A stretch of 64,000 nucleotides of DNA from Histoplasma ohiense (taxonomy: Eukaryota > Ascomycota > Eurotiomycetes > Onygenales > Ajellomycetaceae), in the NCBI GenBank assembly GCA_017607445.1, contig JAEVHH010000003.1, positions 620,001 to 684,000 on the forward strand, in the 5' to 3' direction. Every line of letters starts with the position of its first letter. Within the stretch, counting starts at the first letter, position 1. Positions 1-11,837 of this stretch are shown piece after piece. The notes beneath the pieces were generated by a model. That model was not told the origin of the DNA. It saw nothing but the letters and a program-made list of their open reading frames with translations, and made no database searches. The position numbers were made by a program, and so were the translations under genes.

Positions 1-8
1 GATAGATT

Positions 9-13
9 GCTGC
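9..13. repeat. Left target-site duplication of outer gypsy element
   Basis: The 5-bp word GCTGC lies directly before the LTR that begins at 14. The same word follows the far LTR at 21624-21628. The match marks 14-21623 as one insertion and shows that bases 1-13 belong to the same interrupted sequence as the DNA right of 21628. Read on the minus strand across the empty site, the sequence continues the copia reverse transcriptase (IYMQQ). Confidence 0.85.
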
Positions 14-284
14 TGTAAGAGATGGTTGTTGGTATAATTATGGAAGTAGTGTGAAGTATGTATATAGAATGTTAAGAAGGTAGCAATCTCTATTATTCAA
101 AGCTAATCACTGATCTTCTAATATCTACAGATATCAGCAAGCATTATATAGATGATCTTCACATACTACAGCTATCTATAATATTATGTGTTATATCTCT
201 TTTCATTAATTCTGATGTGTTCTGTGTTCTTCTATCATCATATAGCTATTTTCTAATATAGATATCTCTGTTGTATCTATTACA
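14..284 (-). repeat. LTR of outer gypsy element (3' LTR)
   Basis: The repeat is 271 bp, begins TGTAAGAG and ends TATTACA. It matches the LTRs at 4641, 18831 and 21353 along its whole length apart from transitions. Relative to the minus-strand element this is the downstream LTR. Confidence 0.9.
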
Positions 285-827
285 ATTATCTCTCTTCTTC
301 AAAGGCCTGGTTCTCAGAGCTTCTTACTGCAATGTGTGAAGTTCATAACATGTGCTGTGTGGTTAATATTGTATAGAGTTTGCAGAATTGAGCTGAATTA
401 ATTGTTGAGATTAATTTCAAAGTATTGCTGTTTTGAAAGAATGTTTTTTCATCTCTGATGTCAATGCAGTTCAATTACAATTTAGATACAACTTCTGAAT
501 CTCTTTTCTTTGACTTTTACATCAAAAAGTCATACTCTAACAAAATCATCACCATCATCACCACCAACAATTTTTTATTTAAAAAGAATACATCAATTTA
601 TCAAACAAAGTACACTGTATCTTTCTATGCAATTTTTATTGTGAAATTCAAAGTTTTGATTGTGTGGTTGTGTTTTCCATTTTGAGTTGAGTTTTGTGTT
701 GTTGCAATCTCTTTGATTAATATTGTAATATTGATTTCAATCTTCAATATCTGTTTTTCTTTCTTGTTGTTTTTGCTTCTCCTTCTTCTTTGAATAAGAT
801 CTTGATACTAATTAAAGTTATGATAGA

Positions 828-1969
828 ATGTCAGAACCAGCTGTTTTCATTGCTGATTCAGAGTCTATAAAGAATGATATACTATCTGTCATCAAGAGTA
901 TTTGCTTGAGTTGTCTGAAGAGATTGCAGAATCTCTCAGTATATTCTTACTTTGTGAATAATGAATAGATATGCTGTCATATCTGTCATATATCAAATAG
1001 AAGTTGTGCTGCTGTAAGTTTTCTTAAATTGAGATTGTTATAAATGCTAATGAGTTATAGATATCTGAGCATTTTCATGAAATCAGTCAATCTTTGATTG
1101 ATGAATTTCACAAGATGCTGCTCTCTGACAAAGTTCTGAATGAAAGATTTATTATGTATCAAACTGCTGTTGTGAGGTTTGTACTTGATGTGCAGATCTA
1201 TGAGAATGCAGATGGGATTCTAGAATTCTATATGAACTCTGATGATTTGTTATCACAGCAGAATATAGTATTCAATTATAGCAGTGTTTCAGAAAGTATG
1301 TTTTTGCATTCTGCTATTGTATTGATGTCATTCTTACTGGGTCAAGATCTTGGTACATTATTTGAGTTGATCAATAATGTAGACAAAGATGAGGAAGTGG
1401 ATGATTCTGTTGAAGTGTTAGAAAGAAACACAGCAGTATATTGCTGTTGTTGTATTTGACATTTGACAACATTTCTCTGCCATCATTGTGAGTCTGCTGA
1501 GGATTGATGTAAAAAATGCAAGCACTGCTCAGTGATGAAGCACATCTGTGTTCTGATAAGTTATTATTCAAAACAAATGTTTTTACAGTATATAATATTA
1601 ACTTTCTATTAGATGTCAGTGAATGCTGTTGAATTGACTCAGACAGTTATCAACACTGCTGAGAATCTAATTGTCACTGATGTGAATGTTTTGAATATTA
1701 ATGTTTTGCAGAGTGCTGTGACTGTGGCAGTTAGATTCTTTACTGTGAAGATCTGAGAGATTCAACAAGACAGTTCTTTTGAGACTTCAGCTGAAATGAT
1801 GATTGATGAGATTTCAGTGATTATATCACTGATCACAGCTCTCAAGTCATCATTGAAATGTCATGCTTCATCAGTTGAGAAAATTCAGAATAATAAGCAG
1901 GTTTGTCTTGATGATAATTTTTCAAATGACACTGATCAAGCTGAAACAGATCTGTTTTTTAATTCCTGA
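828..1969 (+). pseudogene. Cys-rich three-exon gene antisense to gypsy pol (outer copy, decayed)
   Basis: The gene lies between the 3' LTR and the end of pol, on the opposite strand. Exons are 828-1013, 1061-1555 and 1613-1969. All three are in phase 0 and together make 346 codons including the stop. Intron 1 has GTAAGT and a GCTAAT branch site. The donor of intron 2 is ATAAGT here but GTAAGT in the inner copy, so it is mutated. Exon 1 has a cysteine cluster of the form CxxC...C...CxxC...C; the end of exon 2 has CCCC followed by a CKKCKHC-type cluster. In-frame stops, for example TAG at about 967 where the inner copy has CAG, show that it is broken. I do not recognise the family. The matched reading frames across two introns argue that an older copy encoded a protein. 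Confidence 0.6.
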
Positions 1970-1984
1970 ATGGAATAAGTATAT

Positions 1985-4640
1985 TCAACAATCATCATCA
2001 TTTTCTTTGTTTTTGTTTACTAACTGACTTCTGATAGATTTTATTAAACTGTTTCAAGTACTTCTGACTGTTCATCAAGTTTTTCTCAGATTTTCAAGAA
2101 TTGTCTGTGTCTGTACAATCTTTTCATTTGACAAAATACTGTGTTTGACTGCAGTACTGACATTTGTCTAATATAGCTTCAACTTTCTATTTCTCTTGTA
2201 TGTCTATAATTATCAGTTCTGCTTGTGGGATTTGTCTGTTGTGCACATGATATGATTTGAGAAGAGAAATATGAAATACAGAATGAATTTCTTTATATTG
2301 TGATGTGAGTTTCAGTTTGTACATCTGTGTACTGCAGATATCAATTATTTGAAAGAGACTCAAAAATCAATGATCTAGTTTGAGTGAGAATCACAAGATG
2401 AATATATTTTTTGCATGCAGCATTACTCAGTTCTCTATCTTAAAGCTTTTTGATATATGACACTGATTGTAATACTTTTTCTCAGCTGCTTTGACAGCTT
2501 TCAGACATTCTTGAATTTTATTCTCTGCTTGCTTCATTCATTTCACTTGTTTCATTGCTGATTTTGATGCACTCATGCTTGGAGGTTTCACATCTATATG
2601 AAGTTCAGTTGATCGGCTGATCATTGCTTCAGATAATGTCATTTTTATCAATGCATGAAAGACATTGTTATATGCTCATTGTGTCAGAGGAATTCATTCT
2701 ATTCAATTATCTTGCTGATAGCTGCAATATGTGTGAAGATAATATTCAATCATCTGATTCAATTGTTCTGTCTGATCATTGGTTTGTGGGTGGAATGCTG
2801 TTGATAATTTTTGTTGAACATGGAGCAGATAACACAATGTCAATCAAAACTTGCTATTTATTAATGAATCTCAGTCATTAATAATGTTCACAGATAGATC
2901 AAAGTTCTTTGCAATTCTTCATATAATAATGTTCACAAGTTCTTCTGCATCTAACTCTGAAGATGTGGACATAATTATGACTCATTTGATGAATAAATCA
3001 ACAAATACAACAATAGCATTATAGATTTGACTTTTCTTTTTATTATCTGACAGATCTTCAATAAAGTTCATACTAATTGTATGTCATTTCTTATCTGGCA
3101 CTGAATGTGATTGTAGCAATCTGTATGGCTTGTGCTGTGATATCTTGACACATTGACAAACATTGCAAGTTCTCACATATTCTGCAATCTCATTGCTCAT
3201 ATCATGTCATAAGTACTTGTGTTTGATTGTTTTGATGATTTTGTCACATCCAAAATGGTCATCTTGAGGATCATTGTGGTTCATTTTCATTATTTCATGT
3301 CTTACAGCTTTATTTTGTGATATGTAGACTTTATCATCTTTTCTGAGCAGATTATTTTTATCTACTGCTCAGATTGAATGATTATCTACATTAGTATTAT
3401 TCATCTCTAGTCTTCTGCAAAGTTCAGATGTATCAGTGTCTCTATTCTAAATCTGCAGTAAAAGTTTGATGATAGATTCAGCTATCTCTTCACAATAGAC
3501 TGTCTCAGACTCAAATATCTTGACAGTTAGAATCTGTGACATCAGAGTTTCTAGATTTAATTCTGTAATGTCTGTGATCTCATTCTCATTCACAGATGTG
3601 TTTTTTATTCTGCAGAGATTGTTATCATTGATGACTACAGATCTCTTCACTCAACAATTTTCATTAGCTTGCAGATCTTTTCATATCATCTTGATATATT
3701 GATCTAACTTTGTATTTTCTTTTGTCTTTAGTGACTTAAAGATTCTCTTATGCAGCTTCTCTTGCAGAGTAGAGAGTCTCATCAAAAAAGCTGTGTGTTT
3801 TACAAAATCTGAGCAATAACTTGATGCATCTGCAGGATTATTTTTCTCAGAATGATGCTTTATTTCAAAATTGAATACTGAGAGTATTTTCATTCAGTGA
3901 ATCTGACATTCATTTAGCTGCTTCATCATCATGAAGCATCAGAGATTGGCATAGTCAGATAAAACAGTTATTGAATGTCTGCTATTATGTAAGTAGTGAC
4001 ATCATTGTCTGAAAGCTTCTACAATCAGCAACATTTCTAGATTATATATTTGATAACATCTTTCTATTTCTGTGAGCTTTCTAGATCAAAATGTGATTGG
4101 ATGTCAGTGATCATCATTCATTAATTGTGATATTACTGCAGTGATTGCAACATCAGATTCATTCATTTCTATATAAAGTTTTTACTGTGAATCAAAGTGG
4201 ATCAACAATGATGCTTTTGTAAAGCATTCTTTCAACTGCAAAATTGTGTGCTTGCAGTTTTCATCTAACTGAACAGATGTGTTATTCTTCCCTCTTTTTA
4301 TTTTGTAATCTTTTAATAATTCAGTCAGAGGTGCTGTTATTATTGAGAACTTGTATATGAATCAATGATAGAAATTGATGAATTCTAGAAATATTTGTAA
4401 TTCATTTATAGTTTGCAGTTCTGATCAATCTAGAATTGTGTTGACACAGCATTTCTCAACAGTAATGCTCTGTGTGATAATCACAAAACCCAAAAATTCA
4501 ATTTCTGTTGTGTGAAATGTACACTTACTAAGTTTGGCATATAGTCTTCATCACCTTAACCATTCCAGCATGTTCTTAACATGGACGACATGTTCATCAA
4601 ATGTGTTTGAATAGATTACAATATCATCAAGGTAAGCCAT
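1985..4640 (-). pseudogene. Outer gypsy pol, 3' part (RT end, RNase H, integrase, chromodomain)
   Basis: Fragments on the minus strand match the inner copy region by region. They are the RT C-terminal part near 4490-4640, RNase H near 3900-4300, the integrase H2C2 zinc finger and core near 3000-3300, and a chromodomain at about 2040-2190 (VKW-type core followed by a conserved NLMNSQKYL-type stretch). No frame stays open beyond about 70 codons, so the gene is dead. The segment stops exactly at the inner element's target duplication (GCCAT at 4636-4640). Confidence 0.75.
4636..4640. repeat. Left target-site duplication of inner gypsy element
   Basis: GCCAT precedes the LTR at 4641 and recurs at 19102-19106 after the far LTR. 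Joining the flanks at one copy restores the uninterrupted RT sequence of the outer element: GGTAAGCCAT continues into GCAATATACATC, as in the inner copy at 8949-8970. Confidence 0.85.
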
Positions 4641-4911
4641 TGTAAGAGATGGTTGTAGGTATAATTATGAAAGTAGTGTGAAGTATGCATATAGAATGTT
4701 AAGAAGGTAGCAATCTCTATTATTCAAAGCTAATCACTGATCTTCTAATATCTATGGATATCAGTGAGCATTATATAGATGACCACCACACACTACAACT
4801 GTCTATAGTGCTGTGTGTTATATCCCTTCTCATTAATTCTGATATGTTCTGTGTTCTTCTATTGCTATATAGCTATTTTCTAATATAGATATCTTCATTG
4901 CATCTATTACA
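4641..4911 (-). repeat. LTR of inner gypsy element (3' LTR)
   Basis: The repeat is 271 bp from TGTAAGAG to TATTACA, with the same length and ends as the other three LTRs. The internal sequence that follows is nearly the same as that after the LTR at 14-284. Confidence 0.9.
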
Positions 4912-5461
4912 ATTATCTCTCTTCTTCAAAGACCTGGTTCTCAGAGCTTCTTACTGCAACATATGAAGTTTGTAACATGTGCTGTGTGGTTAATATTGTA
5001 TAGAGTTTGCAGAATTGAGCTGGATTAATTGTTGAGATTAATTCTGAAGTGTTGTTGTTTTGAAAGAACATTTTTTCATCTTTGATATCAATGCAGTTCA
5101 ATCATGATTTAGACACAACTTCTGAACCTCTTTTCTTTGACTTTTACATCAAAAATCACACTCCATCAAAAATCATCACCAACATCACCACTAACAATTT
5201 TTTATTAAAAAAGAATACATCAATTTATCAAATAAAGTACACTGTATCTTTCTATGTGATTTTTATTGTGAAATTCAAAGTTTTGATTGTGTGATTGCAT
5301 TTTCCATTTTGGGTTGAGTTTTGTGTTGTTGCAATCCCTTTGATCAACATTGCAATATTGGTTCCAATCTCCAACATCTGTTTTTCTTTCTTATTGCTTT
5401 TGCTTTTTGCTTCTCCTCCTCCTTTGAACAAGGTCTTGATACTGATTAAAGTTATGATAGA

Positions 5462-6112
5462 ATGTCAGAACCAGCTGTTTCCATTGCTGGTTCAGAGTCT
5501 ATAAAGAGTGATATGCTGTCTGCCATCAAGAGCATTTGCTTGAGTTGTCTGGAGAGGTTGCAGAACCCCCCAGTATACCCTTGCTTTGTGAATGATGGAC
5601 AGACACACTGTCACATCTGCCATATATCAAATAGGAGTTGTGCTGCTGTAAGTTTTCTTAAACTGAGGTTGTTAAGGGTACTAACAGGTTATAGGTGCCT
5701 GAGCGCTTTCACGAAACTGGTCAATCTTTGATTGATGAATTTCACGAGATGCTGCTCTCCGACGAAGTTCCGGATGAGAGATTTGCCACGTATCAAACTG
5801 CCGTTGCGAGGTTTGATTCGATCATAGCAGTGTTCCAGAAAGCGCGTTTTCGCGTCCTGCTATTACATCGGTGTCATCCTCGCTGGGCCAAGATCTTGGT
5901 ACATTATTTGAGTCGGCCGATAATATAGGCAAAGATGAGGAAGCAGACAGTCCTGTTGAAGTGTTAGAAAGAAACACAGCAGCATATTGCTGTTGTTGTA
6001 TTTGACATTTGACAATGTCCCCCCACCATCATTGTGAGCCTGCTGAGGGTCGATGCAAAAAATGCAAGCACTGCTCAGTGATGAAGCACGCCTGTGTTCT
6101 GGTAAGTTATTA
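5462..6112 (+). pseudogene. Cys-rich gene antisense to gypsy pol (inner copy, two deletions)
   Basis: This is the better-preserved copy of the gene seen at 828-1969. Exon 1 is 5462-5647, 62 codons, with cysteines at residues 27, 30, 41, 50, 53 and 60. A 47-nt intron (GTAAGT, branch TACTAAC, acceptor TTATAG) joins it in phase to exon 2 at 5695. Exon 2 is open and rich in CpG until a deletion of roughly 80 bp relative to the outer copy after about 5816, which shifts the frame. Downstream the Cys cluster CKKCKHC and the second donor GTAAGT (near 6101) are kept, but most of intron 2 and exon 3 are deleted. The protein family is not recognised. The tidy introns with full branch site suggest a genuine spliced gene carried by the element. 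Confidence 0.6.
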
Positions 6113-6289
6113 TTCAAGTTGGTGAGGTCCCAGTGGTTACATCGCCGGTCGCAGCTCCCAAGTCATCATTGAAACATCATGCTTCACCAGTTGAGGAAAT
6201 CTGGGATAATAAGCAGGTTTGCCTTGGTGACAATTCCTTGAATGACACTGGCCAAGCTGAGGCAGATCTGTTTTTTAATCCCTGAGTGG

Positions 6290-8970
6290 AATAAGTATAT
6301 TCAGCAGTTATCATCATCTTCTTTGTTTTCATTTACTGACTGACTTCTGATAGATTTTATTAAACTGTTCCAAGTATTTCTGACTGTTCATCAAGTTTTC
6401 CTTGAGTTCCCAAGAATTATCTGTGTCTGTACAATCTTTCCATTTGACAAGATATTGTGTTTGACTGTGATACTGATGCTTGTCTAATATAGCTTCAACT
6501 TTTCATTTCTCTTGTATGTCTATAATTATCAGTTCTGCTTGCAGGATTTGTCTGTCGCACATGTGATATGATTCAAGAAGAGAAACATGGAATATGAAAT
6601 GAATTTCTTTATATTATGATGTGAGTTTCAGTTTGTACATCTGTGTACTGTGGATATCAATTATTTGAAAGGAACTCAAAAATCAATGATCTAGTTTGGA
6701 TGAGAATTGCAAGGTGGATATATTTTTTGCATGCAGCATTACTCAGTTCTCTATCTTAAAGCTTTTTGATATATGACACTGATTGTAATACTTTTTCTCA
6801 GCTGCTTTGACAGCTTTCAGACATTCTCAGATTTTGTTCTCTGCTTGCTTCATCTGTTCCACTTGTTTCATCACTGATTTTGACACATCTGTGCTTGGAG
6901 GCTCCACATCTATACAAAGTTCAGTTGATTGGCTGATCATTGCTTCAGATGATATCATTTTTATCAATGTGTGGAAGGTGTTGTTATATGTCCATTGCAT
7001 CAGAGAAATTCATTCTATTCAATTATCTTGCTGATAGCTGCAATATGTGTGAAGATAATGTTCAATCATCTGATTCAATTGTTCTGTCTGACTGTCAGTT
7101 TGTGGGTGGAATGCTGTTGATAATTTTTGTTGGACATGGAGCAGATAACACAATGTTGATCAAAACTTGCTATTTATTAATGAATCTTGATTGCTAATAA
7201 TGTTTGCAGGTAGATCAAAGTTCTTCACAATTCTTCATACAATAATGTCCACAAGTTCTTCTGCATCTAGCTCTGAAGATGTGGACACAATTATGATTCA
7301 TTTGATGAATAAATCAACAAATATGACAATAGTATTATAGATTTGACTTCTCTTTTTATTATCTGACAGGCCTTTAATAAAGTCCATGCTAATTGTATGC
7401 CATTTCTTATCTGACACTGAATGTGATTGTAGCAACTCATACAGCTTGTGCTGTAGTATCTTAACACATTGACAAACATTGCAAGTTCTCACATATTCTG
7501 CAATCTCATTGCTTATACCATGCCACAAGTACTTGCATTTGATTGCTTCAATGATTTTGTCACATCCAAAATGGCCACCTTGAGGATCATTGTGATTCAT
7601 TTTCATTATTTCATGTCTTACAGTCTTGTCTTGCAGTATGTAGACTTTATCATCTTTTCTGAGCAGATCATCTTTATCTACTGCTCAGATTGAATGATTA
7701 TCTATACTAGCATCACTCATCTCTAGTCTTCTGTGAAGTTCAGATATACCAGTGTCTCTATTCTGAATCTGCAGTAAGAGTTCAATGATAGATTTGACTA
7801 TCTCTTTGTGATAGACTGTTTCAGACTCAAATATCTTGATGACTAGAATCTGTGGCATCAGAATTTCTAGATTTAACTCTGTAACATCTGCAATCTTATT
7901 CTCATTCACAGATGTGTTCTTTATTCTGCAGAGATTGTTGTCATCAATAACTACAGATTTCTTCATTCAATAATTTTCATTAGCTTGCAGATTTTTTTGC
8001 ATCATCTTGACACATTGATCTAACTTTGTGTTTTCTTTTGTTTTTAGTGACTTAAAGATTCTCTTACACAGCTTCTCTTGCAGAGTAGAAAGCTCTGTCA
8101 AGAGAGTTGTGTGTTTTACAAAATCTGAGCAATGACTTGATACATCTGTGGGATTATTTTTCTCAGAATGATGCTCTATTTCAAAATTGAATGCTGAGAG
8201 CATTTCCATTCAGTGAATCTGATGCTCATTTAGCTGCTTCATTGTCATGAAGTGCTGGAGATTGACATGGTCAGATAAAACAGTTATCAGATGTCTGCTA
8301 TCATATAAGTAGTGATGCCATTGCCTGAAAGCTTCTACAATCAGCAATATTTCTAGATCATATGTTTGATAATGTCTTTCTGTTTCTGTGAGCTTTCTAG
8401 ACCAAAACACAATCAGATGTCAGTGATCATCATTCATTAATTGTGATATTACTGTGATGATTGCAACATCAGATCCATCTGTTTCTATACAGAGTTTTTG
8501 CTGCAGATCAAAATGGATCAACAATGATGCTTTTGTAAAGCATTCTTTTAACTGCAAAATTGCATGCTTGCAGTTATTGTCTAACTGAACAGATGTGTTA
8601 TTCTTCCCTCTTTTCATTTTTTAATCTTTTAACAATTTGATCAGAGGTGCTGTTATTATCAAGAATTTGTATATGAATCAATGATAGAAATTGATGAATT
8701 CTAGAAATATTTGCAATTTGTTTATAGTTCACAGTTCTGATCAATCTAGAATTGTGTTGACATGATGTTTCTTGACAGTAATGCTCTGTGTGGTAACCAC
8801 AAAACCCAAAAATCCAATTTCTGTTGCATGGAATGTACACTTACTAAGTTTGACATATAGTCTCCATTGCCTTAACCGTTCCAGCATGTTCTTAACATGG
8901 ACGACATGTTCATCAAGTGTGTTTGAATAGATTATGATATTGTTGAGGTAAGCCACATAATATACATCTA
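6290..8970 (-). pseudogene. Inner gypsy pol, 3' part (RT end, RNase H, integrase, chromodomain)
   Basis: On the minus strand from right to left the domains follow in chromovirus order. The RT end (8740-8970) carries YLNN, where the family has YLDD, then IIIYSN and a GFLGF-type motif. RNase H (8210-8617) shows the ETDGSD and FWSRKLTETERHY motifs. Integrase (7298-7700) has an HHCC zinc finger, H-x3-D followed by CNVC, and the start of the DDE core (SMDFIKGL). A chromodomain (about 6360-6510) contains YLVKWK and DNSWEL. Stops, frameshifts and the YLNN change mean no active enzyme. The 5' half of RT lies beyond the LINE, right of 16208. Confidence 0.8.
8957..8970. repeat. Left target-site duplication of the LINE
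   Basis: ATAATATACATCTA occurs here and again at 16194-16207 after the LINE tail. The first few bases merge with the (TAA)n tail, so the true duplication may be 10-14 bp. Taking out 8971-16195 restores the gypsy RT sequence. Confidence 0.8.
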
Positions 8971-10303
8971 GATCAGTACAAAACCCCGAACGAGCCCAAT
9001 TCTTCGAATTAGACAACGCGAGTACCCTCAATCGATTCCTGCTGCCTCCATCAGTAACTGCTGCAAATTTGAAAAGATTTGATGAGGTTTTGAGGGAGAT
9101 ATTTGATGAATAGTGTTTTGGCATCTGCTTGGGCAGATCTTCAACAGTTCATCCAATTACTCCATCAATACTGAGTCAAATCAACTCAGATTTTGATCAC
9201 AGATAGATCTATTTTATATTGATAATCTGTTAAAATCTTATTCAATTTGATCTGCAGTTGCTTGAGTTATTCCTGATTCTCTGTTTGGGAAAACTCTGAT
9301 CGATTTTCGTGTTCCAACGCACCCGTGCCAAGTCCCCCCTGAGTACCTCCCAGCCACACGTGCCTGCCAAGTAACAAAAAGATACCTCGGCACAATTGAC
9401 TAGTGCATACCCCATCAATTCGAATCCATCGTCCCTCAAATCCCTCATCGAATCCCTTCGAATAACCCCTCCATTGATAAGAACATAAGATAAAAGTGGA
9501 AATTTCAGTGTTTGAAAGATAGCTTGGTCCCTGCAAGTAGTTTATATATATATTTATATATATATAATCTATTATAAAGGAAAAAAGTGCAGGTTTAGCC
9601 TGTTGATTCTTCATTTGCATACCCATTTCTTTGGAAACTCAATATTCAACTTATTGGGAGCTATTCAGTAGGATAAAGTGTTTCAATTTGAATGAAAGGG
9701 AATTCATTTAGTATTGAAAGCTTTTGATTTTTCAGGAATATAATCTTAAACTGAGGTGGGGCCTAGTTTAAGCAGAAACTTTGAGAAGCTTTTTTAATTA
9801 AGAAAAAGACAAAGTTTGAAAGAGATAGAGTGTTTTCTCTGTTTTAGCTCTGAGTTAATAAAACAGAGAATTTCTGCCCAAAAATTCATATTTCTTTTAT
9901 CTTATTCAAAGGCTGAAGAGCTTTCATTAATACTGATCAAGTGGTTATTATATACCTTTTCTTTATCAATTGAGCTACACACTTGTTGTGTGGGGAGATT
10001 TCTGAAGTAAAGAATATAACTAACTAGTTTTAACAGCTTCTCTTCAAAAGCTGAGTATTTTTTGTTAGTTTTTCTTTCAAAAACTGACATTTCAGTCTTG
10101 ACTTAATCAAGTTGAAATCATTAGTCTCCCCTCCTCTGTCAAGTTTGTAGCACTCAACTTTGTGAAGATTTAACTGATTTATCTCTAAAAATCAGTATTA
10201 GTTTATTAAGTTCTCTTGAAAAACTTAATCTAGTTACTATTACTAGTAGGAAAAATAGCTTGAAACACAATCAAATCATCTAAATCTATCAATATCTATC
10301 AAA
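8971..10303 (+). other. LINE 5' leader with two GC-rich segments
   Basis: This stretch holds no convincing protein gene. Two pieces, about 8971-9060 and 9290-9480, contain many CpG dinucleotides and stand out from the AT-rich surroundings; the rest looks like the CpG-poor LINE body. Position and orientation suggest an untranslated leader, where LINEs of this type carry an internal promoter. That role is inferred. Confidence 0.5.
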
Positions 10304-11600
10304 ATGATAGAGAAGGATGTCTTTTCTGATGAGATTCCTGAGATTGAGTTTCTTAAAAAACGAAAAAAGAAATATCAAGATCAGATGCAAGAAATTCAAA
10401 ACCTTGAAAATACTGCCAAATGCTTGAAAAATCAATGTATGGAGGAAAAAGATACTGAAGTACTTCATATACTGCTAATTCAAGCAAGACAACTGAATGA
10501 GATTCTAAAATATAAACTGAGAATCTCTTCTAAACTAGAAAAGGTTTTTGAGATGAAATCTTTAAGTTCATCTCAATCTACAGAACAGAAAACAGGGCTG
10601 AGAACTTATGCTCAAGCTGCAGCAGTGTCTTCTACCTCTTCTGTTACAAAAATTGCATTCTTGGAAAAAACATATACTCAGAATTCAAAATCTGCTGATT
10701 CTCTGAATACACTGAGTTCAGAAAAATCAAGAAAAGAGCTAAAAGATGAGAGACTTCTTCAGTCAAAAGCTCAAAGGCTAATTGTTAAGATCTTTAACAA
10801 AGAAGTCTTTGAGAAAAAGATGCTATCAAATGTAAGTCTTATTTTTCAAATGAGAAATGAGATAAATCATGCATTAAACTCTGTCTTTGAATCTGAACTA
10901 CACAGATCAGTTGTAGCTTCAGTTGAAAGCTCTTTTCTTGGAAATTCAATAATTCTTACTACCATGCCTGAGTTCAATTCTGACTTTCTGATTCAAAATC
11001 AACAGATCTGGACCCCCATAGTAAAATCTCTTTTAAAAACTGAGATTTCAGTGGAAAAAGATGAGAAATGGGGCAAGTTTGTTCTCCATGACATACCTAC
11101 AGCAATCTTCAATCATGATGATGGACTGATTCAACTTCAGCATGAAATTGAAGACTTCAATTCAATCAAATTAAAAAAGCTGCCAATTTGGCTGAACAAT
11201 GAGGAGCAAAGAGACAATAGACAAAATGCTTCAGTGCTAATCATAACTGAGTCATTTGAACAGTCCTAAACTCTCCTTTGTGAGAATTGCTGGTATGAGA
11301 ATGAGAACATATGAATTTAAAGATACAAGAGAAAATCTAAAATCTCAAATTCAGTGTTCAAATTGTCGAAGTATGGTCATTTTGCAAATCTCTGTAAGAG
11401 AAATGTAAGATGTCAAATTTGTGCTCAATCTCACAAGACAGCTGAGCACAGTTGTCATCTATGTTTGAAAAAGGGAAAATTGTGTGAACATTCCAAATCC
11501 ATTGCAAAGTGTGCCAATTGTAAAGAGCCCCATTTTGCAAATTCAAAAGAATGTGTATTTGCTCCCAAATCGGGAAAGTCATCGAGTACAGACAAATAAC
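10304..11600 (+). pseudogene. LINE ORF1, gag-like nucleic-acid-binding protein (frameshifted)
   Basis: The first 321 codons (10304-11269) are open, with a Lys/Glu-rich coiled-coil-like start (KKRKKKYQDQ) and an ISVEKDEKWGKFVLHDIPTA segment typical of ORF1 proteins before the knuckles. The frame then breaks. Zinc knuckles follow in another frame at 11354-11599: a CCHC with KYGHFANLC, then CQICAQSHKTAEHSC and CANCKEPHFANSKEC. Single-base indels near 11270 and 11370 explain the breaks. ORF1 proteins bind the element's RNA during retrotransposition. Confidence 0.75.
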
Positions 11601-11837
11601 TCAGTCTCTACTAATGTAAATAATAGCAATAAACAAAAAGAAGAAATTCTCAACTCTCTGAATCTGCTATCTCTGAACCTTCTGCAAAGCAAAAGTTAGA
11701 TCACAGAAGTCACCAAGAACCCCTGTTCAAACAAAGATAAGAGATACACATATGCAGGATATGATAGCAGTTGAAGTTGTGAATAATAGATTCAGTCTAT
11801 TATCTGACTCTGAATAAAGAGAAACACTTCTTAATAT

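Noticed and set aside
458..685. 75-codon frame after the left LTR (and its match at 5082-5294)
   Set aside because: Present in both gypsy copies but AT-rich, without motifs, and upstream of the antisense gene's ATG; more likely leader or promoter DNA than a gene.
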